From: Marasmius tenuissimus
Taxonomy: Eukaryota; Basidiomycota; Agaricomycetes; Agaricales; Marasmiaceae
Direction of reading: 5' to 3'
DNA: 64,000 nt
Assembly: GCA_029532415.1 (NCBI GenBank)
Contig: JAQOTA010000053.1
Span: 4,588,001 to 4,652,000 of the forward strand
Shown here: one piece after another, positions 1 to 11,704 of the stretch
Position numbering within the stretch: the first letter of the stretch is position 1
How the letters are laid out: each line of letters opens with the position of its first letter
Translations under genes and position numbers: made by a program
The notes under the pieces: generated by a model
Seen by the model: only the letters and a program-made list of their open reading frames with translations
Databases searched by the model: none
What the model was told of the DNA's origin: nothing

Positions 1-1406
1 GATCACGTCGGATCCAGGGGGTCCGGTCAAGTTGTACGTAGAGCCATCTCCGTCAAAGACACCTGTTTATGAGAGCGGTGTTGATCAATGCACGTTCTCC
101 GATTTACAAGTGGAAGGGAAGCACGAACCATAGAAGCCTCTGCCGACCATGTCAAAGTTCAGATATAAGAGGAGGCTGTCAACGTCCTCGACTGGGAGCG
201 TCTCAGTGTAGTATTTGGACCCAAGGAGACCGTTTCTGCGAAGAGGTGAGCATCATCAATGGAGAGGGAATTTTGTCTCTGAAACGCACTCCTCAGCACC
301 CCACCAGGCAAAGCGGACCTGGTTCTTAACATTCTGAGCGTCGAGAGTGCGGAACAACTCGAGGATGAGGGAGGTTCCGGATCCATCGTCGTTGATTCCA
401 GGACCAGCTTGTACACCGTCGACTATAGCAGGTCGTTATGGGGGAAGTCGGACCGAAAAGAAGGGATAACTCACGATGAGCGCCGAGCTAACGAAAAAAC
501 AGTCCAAGATGAGTACGAGTATTGACACATCGTTCCCGTAAACCTCTGCTTACCATGATCACATTGTCCTTGTCTCCAGCTTTAGTTTCCGCGATCACGT
601 TAACCGTAGTCCTGTTCTCCAGGTTCTGGATGTGCTCGTATTGCACATTGAGAACCTCGCCACCTAGAACACGCTCCCTCAAAGCAAGACCCTCTGCCCG
701 CTGGAGTAAACCTGCCGGGACGTATTCGGGGTTGGGATTGGAGAGAGTTCCTCCGGTAATGAACGGGTCCTGGTTGTTGAAGATGATAGCGGCAATGGCA
801 CCTGCACCTTTGGCTGTCTTGACTTTTCCAGCAAAGGTTGTACCATCCGGACATGATCCACGTTCGATTAGCAAAATCTTTCCAGCGACATCCGCCCCTG
901 TAGCCAACAACTCCTCTCCGGTGCATGGTTTGGCATCACCAGGTACAATCGCCAGTTCACCTGAGAGACCGCCCACTGGTGTCGAGGGAGCGTAAGTCAA
1001 ACCGACGGGGACGTAGGATTCGGTTTCGGAGATGTTGAGACGGTGAGCAGTAATTTGGGTGAACAGTCCAACGAAGGGTTGCTTTCGAATGTCAAAGGCT
1101 TCCTCTGTGTCGAACTTTTTGAGGGATTCGAGGATGAATTCAACAGACGCGTTGTATCCGGGAAGGCCAAACGCGCGGTTTCCGCCGTTTTCGGTGGCGA
1201 TTTGCTGGAGGGATGCGAGGGTCGCGTTCAATCTGCGGATAGTAGATGGTTCGTTATCGCGTTCTCTTTGGGTGCAAGGCAAAGAGTCGGAAGACGTACT
1301 GAGTAATGTCAACTTCCTCGCCGGTTGGTCCCTCAGGCGGGTACCCGCCTTGGAGAGCAAGTGCAGCAGAGATGCAGAGAAGCAAAGAGGCGGCCTTGGA
1401 AAGCAT
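1..1406 (-). CDS. Secreted M28-family metallo-aminopeptidase (5' part; gene runs off left edge)
   Basis: A zinc exopeptidase of the M28 (aminopeptidase Y / leucine aminopeptidase) type, expected to release N-terminal residues outside the cell or in the vacuole. It starts with a signal peptide (MLSKAASLLLCISAALA). A PA-like insert follows (GEELLATGADVAGKILLIERG), then the catalytic start GAHLDGVQAGPGINDDGSG, which holds the first zinc His-Asp and the second Asp, then WWGAEE (catalytic and zinc Glu) and LNFDMVGRGFYG. Exons on the minus strand read 1406-1300, 1232-554, 487-475, 422-290, 235-129 and 62-1. The 13-nt exon at 475-487 encodes the GAHLD motif. The donor after exon 5 (GTTCG) is unusual, but the frame is kept across it. 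The C-terminal zinc ligand lies beyond position 1. Confidence 0.9.
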
Positions 1407-2619
1407 GGTCACCAGGGATGAGCGGAGAGAGGGCCAGAAAATGTCTATCCTGGAGCCCCACATTTTATATCGGAGAATGCCAAGCAAAAAGTACGGTGTA
1501 CCTTGTGGTTCATGTTGCCTTGATATTTTTATCAATGATACGGAGCTTGGGCTGCGCCATCTCGCGCCATTCAGTAGGTAGTCTCGTGAACAGGGGAATT
1601 ACTGCACCTTGAGGAAGAGCGCGAATAGATTCGTTGCGGTGGAGAATCAAAAACAACCCTGGATAAAGGAGTCACCCACTCTACCCACTCTCTGCATCAA
1701 GACGGTCAAGAATTGGGAGGTACCGCGCATTGATAATCGCTTCCCTCCCGCGACGCAGGTTCAGAAGGATCAGAAGCCAACTGGAACAATTGACTCTTTA
1801 TCTGCTGCCGGCGAAACGGTGGCTGAAAACATTTCGTACACCCTTGGATGCCATGTGCAATGTTCTTACTTCTAGGCATTCGAGCGCCTACGATTATATC
1901 GCATCTATCAACTCCCTTTGAGTTCTTGAGCGGAAACGTCAGCACGCATTTATATGGCGAGCTTGAAGAAAGTTCTCGAACCGGGAATACAGACTTGAAC
2001 CACCTGAAAGCTTCCGAGCGACTCAACATGTGCGGAACAGTGTGACTTCGGCTCTCCAGGCCAGTCAAGTATCATTCAGTCCCTTGAAAGTCAATTCTGG
2101 ATAAAAACGTAAGCACATAGGTCCTTGTTGGACTTGGGGATGGTATGGAAGAGAAATATGGAAGTTTCGCTCACCGACTGTGTCAGAGCAAGCCATGGCC
2201 TTGCGACCATTGTGTTTGGTGATATGTTGACAGGTGAGTATCTCCAGGATGCTAGTGATCTCCTCAGGTTGAAAGTTTTATCGGAATATCTGCAATAATA
2301 GCGACGAGCGTGAATCTGCGTGAAGGAACGGACCCCAACGCGGGGTTCGGCATCGATCGAGCACGGAAAACCAATTCATAAGCCGCGCTATGCTGTGGTT
2401 GACCATTTTGAGATTACTAGCAGGCGAACTTGGGTAAATAGCTGTCGAAATCGGCCCTTTTTGAGCATCAGTGGCTTGGAAGAAGGATCGTTTTTTGTTG
2501 GCTCGGCCTAATGGCAGTGGCGTGGAGAATAAGAAGGCACGGCTTAGTCAGGGTTCTCTGACCTTTCCCCCGCACCGTCACCCGACCACTGCTTGTCCTT
2601 CCCCGCTTCATACGAGCAC
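1407..2619. other. Intergenic, no supported gene
   Basis: About 1.2 kb between the divergently transcribed M28 peptidase and RING genes. The open frames here (up to about 120 codons) overlap one another on both strands and show no domain, signal peptide or sensible splice pattern. It probably holds both promoters. Confidence 0.5.
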
Positions 2620-4847
2620 ATGAGTCTCTCTACTTGGGGTGAGTATGACAATATCTTCTTCTTCTTGTTTACCTCGGATAGATGTCTTAACTCATTCGTG
2701 TCCAGCTTGGTATCGCTCGAGGCGGCAGCCTACAGATCAAGGCGCAACTACGATGGCTACAAATTACGCAGCGAATTCTGGGAATATGCACGGCTTGGGT
2801 GTCGAGAATGGGAACAATAACCCTCAAGCTAAGGACGGGAAGGATAAGAAGTCTCCCGAGTCGCTCTTTGGGCCTAATATCGGCGTCATAAGCGGTGGGC
2901 CTGCTTGGACTGCATCGACAGAGAAAAAGATGCTCAAAGATGAGCTCACGATGGATGTTGTCAAATCTTGGATTGAAAAGAGCAAGGAGGTGTGTCTTCT
3001 CGTTCTTATTAGACCTCCACATCGTATCACACTCTATTTTACGTCTGTGCTAATACACAATATATTAGCCGTCACAACCCACGACGACACTACAAGCTCT
3101 TGTTAACCTCAAGCGGCCCACCCTCCGCCTTTCACCACTCGCTGCTGACTCTGAACACCCTGATGAATCGCATTCTCAGCATGCCCTTGAATTCGAGTTC
3201 GACTGTGATGCTCCAAAGTGTGGTATCTACGTCAATGTTCTCCTTCCCCCTGGCCACCCGGAAGCCCCAGGCGCAGAAACCTCAGACGCCCCACCCCCGA
3301 GCTCCTCTAAACCTCGTTACTCCAAAGTTCTGGTCTTCGAGTCCGTAGTCGAAGGAGGGTTCGGGAAAGTACTCAAGCTGGAAGAGGGTGCTGTACTCGA
3401 TCTCGGGCGATATGAGATGCAGAAGGGACGCACAGGACCGGCCTCGGCACCTAAGCAGAAAGAGGGTGTTGCGGACCAGGATACTCAGAACACCGGTGGC
3501 ACGTCGAATAGCGGGAACGGTAGTCGTAACCACGGACGACGCCGCATCACGCACCTTTTTCGTCGAAAGAGAAACGAGGTGTCGGTCTCCGGACCCGCTT
3601 TGGCTGTTGTCGACGCCTCCTCGCCGCCCACCGGAAACGACGCCAACATTGCAAGCCCTGCACCCAGTAGCGATAAGAAAAAGGACGATTCGGATGAAGG
3701 CGTGAAAGCTGCGATACGTCTCGTCGCGCTGGATGAGCGAGGCACAGAACTGGAAAGCCCCAACGAACAAGTCACTTATCTCTCCGTGGAGCGGTTTGGA
3801 ACCCGCGTCACAGCCGAAAAGAAACAGACGTCGGCGATCGAGGTCTCGGGAACAGATAACTCGGAGCAAGCAGGATCTTCTACTGAAAAAGACGGCAAAG
3901 AGGAGGAACACAAAGAGAATGCTGAAGCGGAGGAAGATAGCAGGCCTTGGGTGGTCAAGGTCGTGAAGAGAGAGGCCACAGTAAGCTCTTATCCCTCGTC
4001 TACTACCAAAGAATGCCATCCAACTCAATTCCGTAGATTGGTCCTCATACCTTCCAGCTCCACGAGATTTATGGCCTGACCTCTTCCAACGCTTCCAGTA
4101 CAAGCACTCCAGCTCCCACCGCCCCTCTGCCTACTTCTGCCCATACATACCCACCCCAACAGCAACCGGCCATTGCAGCTGACACTAGCGATGACTCAAC
4201 ATCGGAGTGTCTCCTCTGTCTTTCGTCTCCGCGTGAAGTGGTGTTGCTCCCCTGCAGGCACCTTGTCGCATGCAAGGATTGTGCTTTGAACATGGTCGAG
4301 TTTGGTGCTGGGGGCGCTATCACTCAAGCAACAGCTGGAGAAGATGGCGCCAATGCCGGTGATGCCAATAATGGCGGCGCTGACGGCGCTGCTGCCAATG
4401 ATGGGAATGCCCAGAACGCAACTGGCACTGCCGCACCAGCCAATCCACGAAGGAAAAGGAAAGCCAAGGGATGGTTCTGTCCCGTTTGTCGACAACGTAC
4501 GTTGCGTACTTTCTATCTTTAGTGCTCCGGGCTGAGGGCCTCTTCCAATTATAGCGTACACCTCCCTTCTGAGAATTACCACCAACCCTCCTCCAGTTCC
4601 CACGTCAACAAAGGAAGATCGCACGAGCCAGTCTCAAGATGAGGAAAGAGACGTAACTGATGCCGCTGGAGTTGGCTCTGGTCTCCCGCTCCCCGTCACT
4701 GCTCCCGCCCAGAGTCCTGGGCTGCTAAGCCGTCCCACCGAGTTCTTCAGAAGTCTGACTTCGAGGAGCAACGTCAATGCCAACAGTAACGCTACCGCGA
4801 CAGCAGGGGAAACAGGTGGACGCCGAGATATCGAGAATCAGCTGTAA
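2620..4847 (+). CDS. RING-finger E3 ubiquitin ligase, MGRN1/RNF157-like
   Basis: Model: exons 2620-2638, 2706-2989, 3069-3980, 4037-4496 and 4555-4847, giving 655 residues in one frame. Residues about 100-350 carry the conserved core seen in mahogunin-type ligases (TTTLQALVNLKRPTLRLSPL, FEFDCDAPKCGIYVNVLLPP, then WVVKVVKREATIGPHTFQLHEIYGL). The C3HC4 RING runs about 463-556: CLLC, LPCRHLVACKDCA, FCPVCRQ. A low-complexity Ala/Gly/Asn insert of about 50-60 residues, ending in a basic RRKRKAKGW, separates the first and second halves of the RING. Ser/Asn-rich disorder fills the middle and the C-terminus. Expected role: E2-dependent ubiquitination of membrane or trafficking proteins; the substrate is unknown. 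The tiny first exon (MSLSTW) is the least certain part; an internal ATG at about 2752 is the alternative start. Confidence 0.88.
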
Positions 4848-6063
4848 TCTGACTGTGACCCTCATGGAATATTCGCTAGGCTATGGCTATGGCAACCGTG
4901 AATCATGAGGACCATTGTGGACATTATTTTCGCCGTGTCATATATGTGGGCTTGTATTTCTAGTGGCCTGGTTAACCCGTCAGGTCTCCTTTTCTTTCAT
5001 ATTCCCGTTACCTTATCTTTGTATCTGCCAGCTTTTTATATCTTCTATTCTCATCGTCAGACTGCTTCTTACTCTTTGCTATCCAACTGTACTTTTAGGT
5101 ATTGTTGTTAAATGCACTCGGTGCTTTTCTCCCTTTTGCTGGCATCTCACGTTGGGGATACAGAATTTACGATATCAAAGTTTTCTACCTAGCCGGGATG
5201 TTTTGCTTGATTGTTCTTGATACCGTATGACTCTATCTTAATCCCGTAAAGCACCGTTGTAAGCCTCGGGCCTCAGGACTGGAGAGTCGTTGAACCCGTA
5301 ACCGACTCCTCGCAATTATTGCCTGTCACAGGTCTGTAGAGTTGTAAGTTCATGTGGGTCCATCGACGGCGTGGCTGTGTGGCCGGTTCCAGACGTACTA
5401 AGTCAAGGTTGGACCTCCACGTCGACGCTACCTTCTCTCACCATCAGAGCTCAACGACTTTGCCTTACTACCCAAACTGCGGCGATAGCACTGGCAGATC
5501 CCCCACATCTCTCACCTCCCCACCCCCAATTGTCTCATTTCCTGCCTCGAAACGAAACTTTTTACATTCCTCTCTGTCCTCTGAGCTTGTTATTATACTT
5601 GCAGCTATGAAAGTGGGCGATGCCTATGAAACCAAGGCATGTCTGGTGAGGTTGATCTAAATGACGGCTAGGAGGGGATTTTGAGACCGTGAAAGAAGGA
5701 GTAAAGGAACGAAAAGCAAACTGAAATACGGTGCGTCGGCGAACGGTATGAAAATGAACCACGGGATTTAACTCTGTGGGTTGCAGTTATCATCTATACA
5801 GAATCGACACTTAATAATCTGGCTCGTGCCGTGACTGTGTTGCGAGTAGACGGTCTGTCAGTGACCACCATCTTGCTATCGTACGAGCCCCACTTTCTAG
5901 CTTGGTTGTTCAACAACTGACTGAATACGCGTTTTCGTAGACTATATCGATTTGGAAGAAGACTACAAGAGGATCCTAATCACTCAGAATAGTCGAAACC
6001 ATCCGGACGCTCGATTCACCGCTTCCTCACCTGGGGCAAACTCCAGACCAAGCACTCCAAAAT
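4848..6063. other. Intergenic, no supported gene
   Basis: Holds the T-rich 3' flank of the RING gene and the promoter side of the F-box gene. A frame at 5352-5660 has no recognisable features. Confidence 0.5.
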
Positions 6064-7797
6064 ATGTTGCCAGAATCAGATGAAGACCACATTCTGGCTG
6101 GCAAAACAGAGTTAACTTCGATTCAGGAGAATCTTGCCGAATTGCAGTCTCGAAAGGCAAAGCTGGAAAACTTTATCAGTCAACATCTTGCTCTGAAATC
6201 GCCTATACGAAGGATACCAGAGGACATCCTGCGAGAAGTTTTCGAGATGTGTCTTCCCGAAGATCGACTTCCCGCACGAGAATTGGCTGAAGCACCTCTC
6301 CTGCTTACTACGGTCTGCCGGTCGTGGAGAGCGGTTGCGGTTAGCACACCAACACTCTGGAATGCTGTCCAAATCCGTCTCCCTAGCGTCATGAGGCATG
6401 ACCTAGCTGACGATACGTTTGAAGATCTGGTAGCACGTCGACTGGAGGGGACGAAATTGTGGTTGGAAAGATCAGGATCCCTACCACTATCAATACACTT
6501 CAGCGCACAGCTCGGTTGTTCATGTAACTCTTGGACCAGTATAAGGGCGGAATGGGAGCGTGCCAACCCGCTGATAAGCGAATCGATGGCTCGTTTCATT
6601 CGACTATTCGTTTCCTATTACCCTCGTTGGAGAAGAGTCTCATTCAATGTCCCTGCACCGGTTTTACGATACGAAGAGATCCCGATCAGCCAGCTCTTCC
6701 CTGATCGACTGGAGACTCTGGAGATCATTAGGACATTTAGTGAGGTTCATCCCGAGAACGGCCTACTTAGTAATCTGTTGCGTGCCCCAACTTTGAAGGC
6801 CCTTCATCTACACGAGGAACGGATGTTCGATAATCTTGACCTCCCCACTCGATTCCATGGTTTAACACGACTCATCGTTACAAGCTCAACATATGGCCTC
6901 ATCGCGCCAGAGACCGCGTTCAACTTGCTTCGTTGTTGTTCGCACACCCTCACCGTATGCTCCCTCGACCTGGCGTGCCACGCCGCGCCAACAGGTTTGC
7001 CGCCGATGGTAGATGGTCCCCTAGCGCTTCTATGCTTGAGGCGTCTCATCATCCGATTTCGAGGTCGGGCCTTCTCTGCTACCATGACACCATTATTTCA
7101 GTCTTTCGCTGCTCCCCAATTGAAACAAATCGGATTTCATGTGCTAGGGCCTCAGGCAATTCCGGCCAGGACACTAAACACCGAGGACCTCCTCAGCTTC
7201 TTGTCCGATTTCGTGAGGCGATGCGGATGCGACCTCACGTTGGCCTCCCTGTCCCTTTCTCTCCCCGTGGGTGCAGAGAATGCTGCTCAGCTATTGGAGA
7301 CGCTGCCAGCTCTGACGACGTTGAAGGTTGTCAGCGATTCCTTCGCTTCGTCCTCGATAGCCGCTTACCACCATGGACAAACCGCAGGGGTTTGTACGGT
7401 GACCAGTGAATTCTTGGAAAGACTCACTCTCGGCTCCAATCCCAGTGAGACATTCGGATGTCCTCATCTCGAGCACGTTCATTTCAAGGACTGTGATCCC
7501 CAGTTCTATGAACCCCTTCTCGAATTCGCCGAGTCAAGGACATACGGGGATAGGCAAAAAGCCCTCCATTCGTATTATGTCGACTTTTGGCGGCCCATTC
7601 CCGACGGTGACAATGTCAGGCAGAGACTGAGGTTACTCCGAGAGGCTGGGGTGGATGTAAAGTGGCGATCGCGGCTTCGTCCTACTCCTAGGGTGAATAA
7701 TGATGGACCCAGGGACGGGTTGGAGGGAATCCACGGAGAAGAGTTTCTATTCCCAGCTTCGGAGGATACCTCTAGTTCAGCCTCAATCTCCTACTGA
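6064..7797 (+). CDS. F-box protein with leucine-rich C-terminal region (agaric type)
   Basis: A single-exon 577-residue protein. The N-terminus has a short coiled coil (ELTSIQENLAELQSRKAKLE) followed by the signature of the large agaricomycete F-box family: SPIRRIPEDILREVFEMCLP, then TTVCRSWRAVAVSTPTLW. The remainder is a degenerate leucine-rich stretch (LETLEIIR, LKALHLHEERM, LTRLIVTSSTYG, LRRLIIRFRG, LTTLKVVSD). The expected role is substrate recognition in an SCF ubiquitin ligase, with the F-box binding Skp1; the substrate is unknown. The start is the first in-frame ATG; an additional upstream exon cannot be excluded. The family is greatly expanded and fast-evolving in this fungal group. 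Confidence 0.85.
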   Translation: MLPESDEDHILAGKTELTSIQENLAELQSRKAKLENFISQHLALKSPIRRIPEDILREVFEMCLPEDRLPARELAEAPLLLTTVCRSWRAVAVSTPTLWNAVQIRLPSVMRHDLADDTFEDLVARRLEGTKLWLERSGSLPLSIHFSAQLGCSCNSWTSIRAEWERANPLISESMARFIRLFVSYYPRWRRVSFNVPAPVLRYEEIPISQLFPDRLETLEIIRTFSEVHPENGLLSNLLRAPTLKALHLHEERMFDNLDLPTRFHGLTRLIVTSSTYGLIAPETAFNLLRCCSHTLTVCSLDLACHAAPTGLPPMVDGPLALLCLRRLIIRFRGRAFSATMTPLFQSFAAPQLKQIGFHVLGPQAIPARTLNTEDLLSFLSDFVRRCGCDLTLASLSLSLPVGAENAAQLLETLPALTTLKVVSDSFASSSIAAYHHGQTAGVCTVTSEFLERLTLGSNPSETFGCPHLEHVHFKDCDPQFYEPLLEFAESRTYGDRQKALHSYYVDFWRPIPDGDNVRQRLRLLREAGVDVKWRSRLRPTPRVNNDGPRDGLEGIHGEEFLFPASEDTSSSASISY

Positions 7798-7953
7798 AGG
7801 GCATCTGGGTTGGGTACTAGTACCGTCTACCCGGACTCTTCAGGCGCCGGACGACGAATGAAGGTAAATGATATTGTTTCACTACGTAGACCCACGGACT
7901 GCCTGCTTATGCACTCGCTAGCAGATTAAATAACTACGTTCCATACTCAATCA

Positions 7954-8479
7954 TCAATTGGTACCAGTGATGGTGCTATTCTTGCACTAGAAACCAAAGT
8001 CAGTCGGAGAGCGGCGCCAATGATAACATTGACCAGCACTTACGCAGATAGAGATGACTTCGCCCCCGCAGTTGCCAGCGTGAGGCTTAGCGGTGCAATT
8101 ATAGCTATCGAAAACATCAAATACATTCGGGCATAAGAAGTCGTACCAGACTCACTGATTCCCGCTGGCGGTGTTCTTATAACCGGTGAATTGCATGAGA
8201 GGAGCCTTGCTGCAGGTGAATCTGCCATCCCCTTGGTCGCACGGGTTTCCGTCCGCCGTTTCGACCATGTTGCATTGGAGGTCGTATACGCTCCCTAGTA
8301 TCCAAGAAGGAGGGAGAAGGTCAGCAACGACGTCCGTAGCAACTTTAGGAGCGGGAGGACTCACAGCGGGTTTGCTCAACGTTCGTCCCTATGCCGTAGC
8401 TCCATTCTGGGGAACAAATGGCGGAGACTCCGCCAGTGGTCGCAGCGATAGCGAGTAGAAGAGTAGTATGGAGGTGCAT
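7954..8479 (-). CDS. Small cysteine-rich secreted protein (effector-like)
   Basis: No single open frame shows this gene; it was assembled from four exons: 8479-8365, 8294-8156, 8104-8044 and 7986-7954 (115 residues). It begins with a signal peptide (MHLHTTLLLAIAATTGGVSA). The mature part holds eight cysteines, including a Cys-Cys pair close to the end (LQCNM, NPCDQG, FTCSKA, YNCTAK, GNCGG, ISICCKN). All three introns have GTGAGT or GTAAGT donors and AG acceptors and keep the frame. No family recognised. Size, signal peptide and cysteine density fit the small secreted proteins of basidiomycetes. Reading through the last donor would instead give a tail ending YHWRRSPTDFGF. Confidence 0.7.
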
Positions 8480-9880
8480 TGTTGTTGCTGTTGCAAGCGA
8501 ATTGGGGGCCTTCGAGCATTCTTAAGTACCCGCGGGCAAGTTGACATCATACCCGCCAAATATGCGAATATGGGTTAGTAGGTTACGGGTGGCTGAAGTG
8601 AACGAGGAGAACACGGCGTTGGCCGAACCTCTTATGAGGCAATTGTTCCATCCACTCTGGCTCCAGTATGCGGGATCGAACGGCCGATTGTAATACATCA
8701 GCGCTCGACTGCGGAGGATGGAGAGAGCGTAAGTTTCTCGCCGGGTCTGTCATCTCTAACCTTACTTATCCATCATGGTTACAGAAACCTCTTTGACCTT
8801 CTTCGCTCTTTCATCACATTTGATTGTTTCAAGTTTTCCTTTTGAAAAGCTAGCAGTGACGAGATCATGGCGAGAATGGCACGGCTCCTGAGTAGGTCTA
8901 TTTTCCCGTCGTCGTGAACCTCTTGGTGATCATCCGAGAATCTGAGCTTTTGACCGACTTTGGTACCTTTTCGATCGGCCCATGCCAAAGCACGAACAAT
9001 ATGACCATACTTGACTTTGTCAAGAAGGGCAGGCATGGCAGTCCTGAATGAAGGGAGCTTTGTAAAGAGCTTTACGAGACTACTGACAGCTCAATCTGTA
9101 TAGGATTTTATATCGTCGGTTGAGTAAGAGAGCGGCCGTGTAGTGCTGCGAGCTAAACAAGAGAAATTGAGCAAACTCCAAGTTCCAGAACTTTAACAAG
9201 AGTGGTCCCGTGTTCCTTCAGCACCCGGCCAGAGAATGACGAAATAAGAAAAGGAAAACACTCTGCACATACATGAGCCTGATGAATCTAAAGGTCCTGA
9301 GCACAATGTCTCCGGGTGCCTCCACAAATACTTACGTCGGCGGGATGATCATGTTGGTAAGGCTAGTATACTTGGGTAAAGCGGTAAAGCAGTGCACCCG
9401 TGGGCGCTTTCTGTATTTCCGATTCAACTTCCCATCAGTTCCCACGCACGTGAATGTTTCTTCCCAACCCTCCAAACTCCGCCTGATTTTTGGTTTTGAT
9501 CCCTTACGTGCGCGCTTCCTCGAGCTCTATAACAATGACGACGAGAACGCTGATGATTAGTGACAGCCACAAAATATATCCGCGAAGGAGGAAGCTACTC
9601 GAAACGACAATTCTTCAAGTCGTGCTAAGAGTAGGAAACTATTAGAAAGGTACGCAGCTGCCCACCATGGTTCTTTGTCTTCAACGTTTTCCTCACTTTC
9701 GTCTATAGATTTCAGAAGCGAAGAGGAACTGCATATTGGAATGACATTTATCCACGGAAAAGCTGGTGGCAGCCAAAGTACGGACCCACGGGACTCTGAT
9801 GGAGAATATCCTTTGTGCGGTCGCGCCCGAGGACAGGAGGAGACATATTACACGAATGGCGTGGACGGGGTGCTGGGGGT
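8480..9880. other. Intergenic; one weak open frame
   Basis: A minus-strand frame at 8779-9036 (85 codons, MPALLDKVKYG) is Lys/Arg-rich with no recognisable domain or splice context. It is not supported as a gene. Otherwise nothing was identified. Confidence 0.4.
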
Positions 9881-11221
9881 ATGTTCGAATGCTATAGGCT
9901 ACCTAGTACAGGCTCTTACCATCAATACCTCCAGACACATGAGTTAGGAACCCGAGCTCGATATTTGGAGACTCTGGGAGAGGGGAAGGGGAAATCGACT
10001 GAGGGAGACATTCATAGAGAGGTCCGTCTTCATCCGGGCTTTCAAGGCACTCAATTCTTAATCCTTATACCAGAACGAACGAAACCCGGGGTCTTCTATT
10101 AAGGCCTTTCCTCCAGAAATATGCGACCTCATTATTTCCTACCTCTCCGACTATCCCCACATCCTGAGGAAAGTCATGCTGGTATGCAAGAGTTGGGTCC
10201 CACTTTGCCGCCGTCATATCTATAGCGTTCTCAACTTCTGTTGCGGCGACGACTTCGAAAGACTATGCCCTTACCCGAGTCTCGTACGGAGGATAAGTCT
10301 TGTCTCTTCATATGGACACTCTAGTGTGCGCTGGCTCGACCCTCTTATCCAGAATGTTCAACATTTCGGTAGCCTCGATCATCTCGAGATGGTCGATGTT
10401 CAGTGGGACGCTCTTTGGAGGGACGATGGGCTGGGACTTCTGAACGCTCCCGTGATGAAGCAGGTCACGACGATGTTTCTCGGCGCCGTGGAAGTGGAGT
10501 ACCTCGATGATGTTGCAGCTTTCATTGGTCACGCTTTCCCTCGACTGCACCAACTTGTCGTTTCATTGGAGGTGTTTTCAGATGGGAACGAGGACGAGGA
10601 CGAAGGATCTGATATTGATGAAGCAGAAGTGGCACTGTGGGACGTGCCGACAAATCCTCCCCCGCCCCCTCACGGATGGACCAAATTCGTCGTGCAAGAC
10701 CATCCGATGTATCCTACGCCGACCGGCTACTGGTGGCGATGGTTCACCAAGGCGAAATTCACTGGGCTCCGAAGCATAACGCTTGGAGGGATCCCTAAAG
10801 AAGATTATCCACTTATTGAGGCATACCTCGGCGTCGCAGGGCATTCTCTTGTGCACCTCGGAGTTGGCGTCGCGTGTCTCGAGGACCTTGGTGAGCCTCA
10901 CGTTCCACCCTACTCAGATCGTATTGATTCTCTGCGTTAGATCTATTTGTCGGACATCGCATTCTTCGGTCTTGCACGAATATTGAGAGCCTCAGAATCT
11001 CTCAACCGGGGCGCGTCATTCACGAAAGATGGGCAAAAGCCGAGAGTACGAAGGTCTTCCGTCATATGTTTTCATCCTTCACAGCTCGGCATCTCCGGAT
11101 TGTTTTGCTTCCTGTCACGGAGGATTGGCATATGGTAGACTATGGCATTCGAGTGGAAGGAGCACTCACTGGAGAGAGGTTTCCTTCTCTGGAGTCTGTG
11201 GAGTTCATCAACGATTCTTAA
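9881..11221 (+). CDS. F-box protein, leucine-rich C-terminus
   Basis: Three exons: 9881-10021, 10074-10890 and 10941-11221, giving about 412 residues. The F-box lies at about residues 57-100 (SIKAFPPEICDLIISYLSDY, HILRKVMLVCKSWVPLCRRH). LRR-like segments follow (LDHLEMVDVQWD, LRSITLGGIP, LVHLGVGVACLEDLDLFVGH, NIESLRIS, HLRIVLLP, FPSLESVEFIND). The open frame appears to stop at 10938-10940. However, a 50-nt GTGAGC...TTAG intron at 10891-10940 removes that stop and joins smoothly to the downstream frame, so the gene is probably intact. The start (ATG 9881) is the least certain part, because the first exon carries no domain. Likely an SCF substrate receptor. Confidence 0.75.
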
Positions 11222-11704
11222 AGGACCTCACGTCTGTAGGATTCATCTCATAGAGACTGCAGGTATCGGTTGCATATGTTGTTGTTTCATAGTATGTTGT
11301 AGCTTACACATCTCAAGGCATACATCGCTGAACATCTTCTCAGATTACTCGATTGAAACGTTTCCAGATAGACCGACATTCCTGGCTTCACTACCGTTCA
11401 GCTGATCTCCTCACTCCAATCATCAGGTTTACTGCGACAGATCGGTTGATAGGCTGCTTGACTCTGGTTTGCGATTGGGTAACAAGATGTTTAGCTCAGT
11501 GATCGGAACAAGCTCAACTTCGAACTTCACTCGGACTTTCGTATAAAGGTTTCTTCTGAACGTCACCATGCAAGTACACTGTGCCTCCATTTCTTTCTTC
11601 CTCTTGGGTCCCGGGGGGTTTCACGCCAGTTCTCATCCCGCACATTCTGCTTCCCTTTCCTTTCGATCAGTCTCCAGCTCCAGCTTCAAGCCACGCGTCC
11701 TCTT
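11222..11704. other. Intergenic
   Basis: No supported gene. A frame at 11568-11816 overlaps the next gene in another frame and looks like a shadow. Confidence 0.45.

Noticed and set aside
3282..4103. 273-codon minus-strand open frame
   Set aside because: It lies opposite the RING gene, whose splice-consistent frame and RING cysteines are convincing; the minus frame has no domain.
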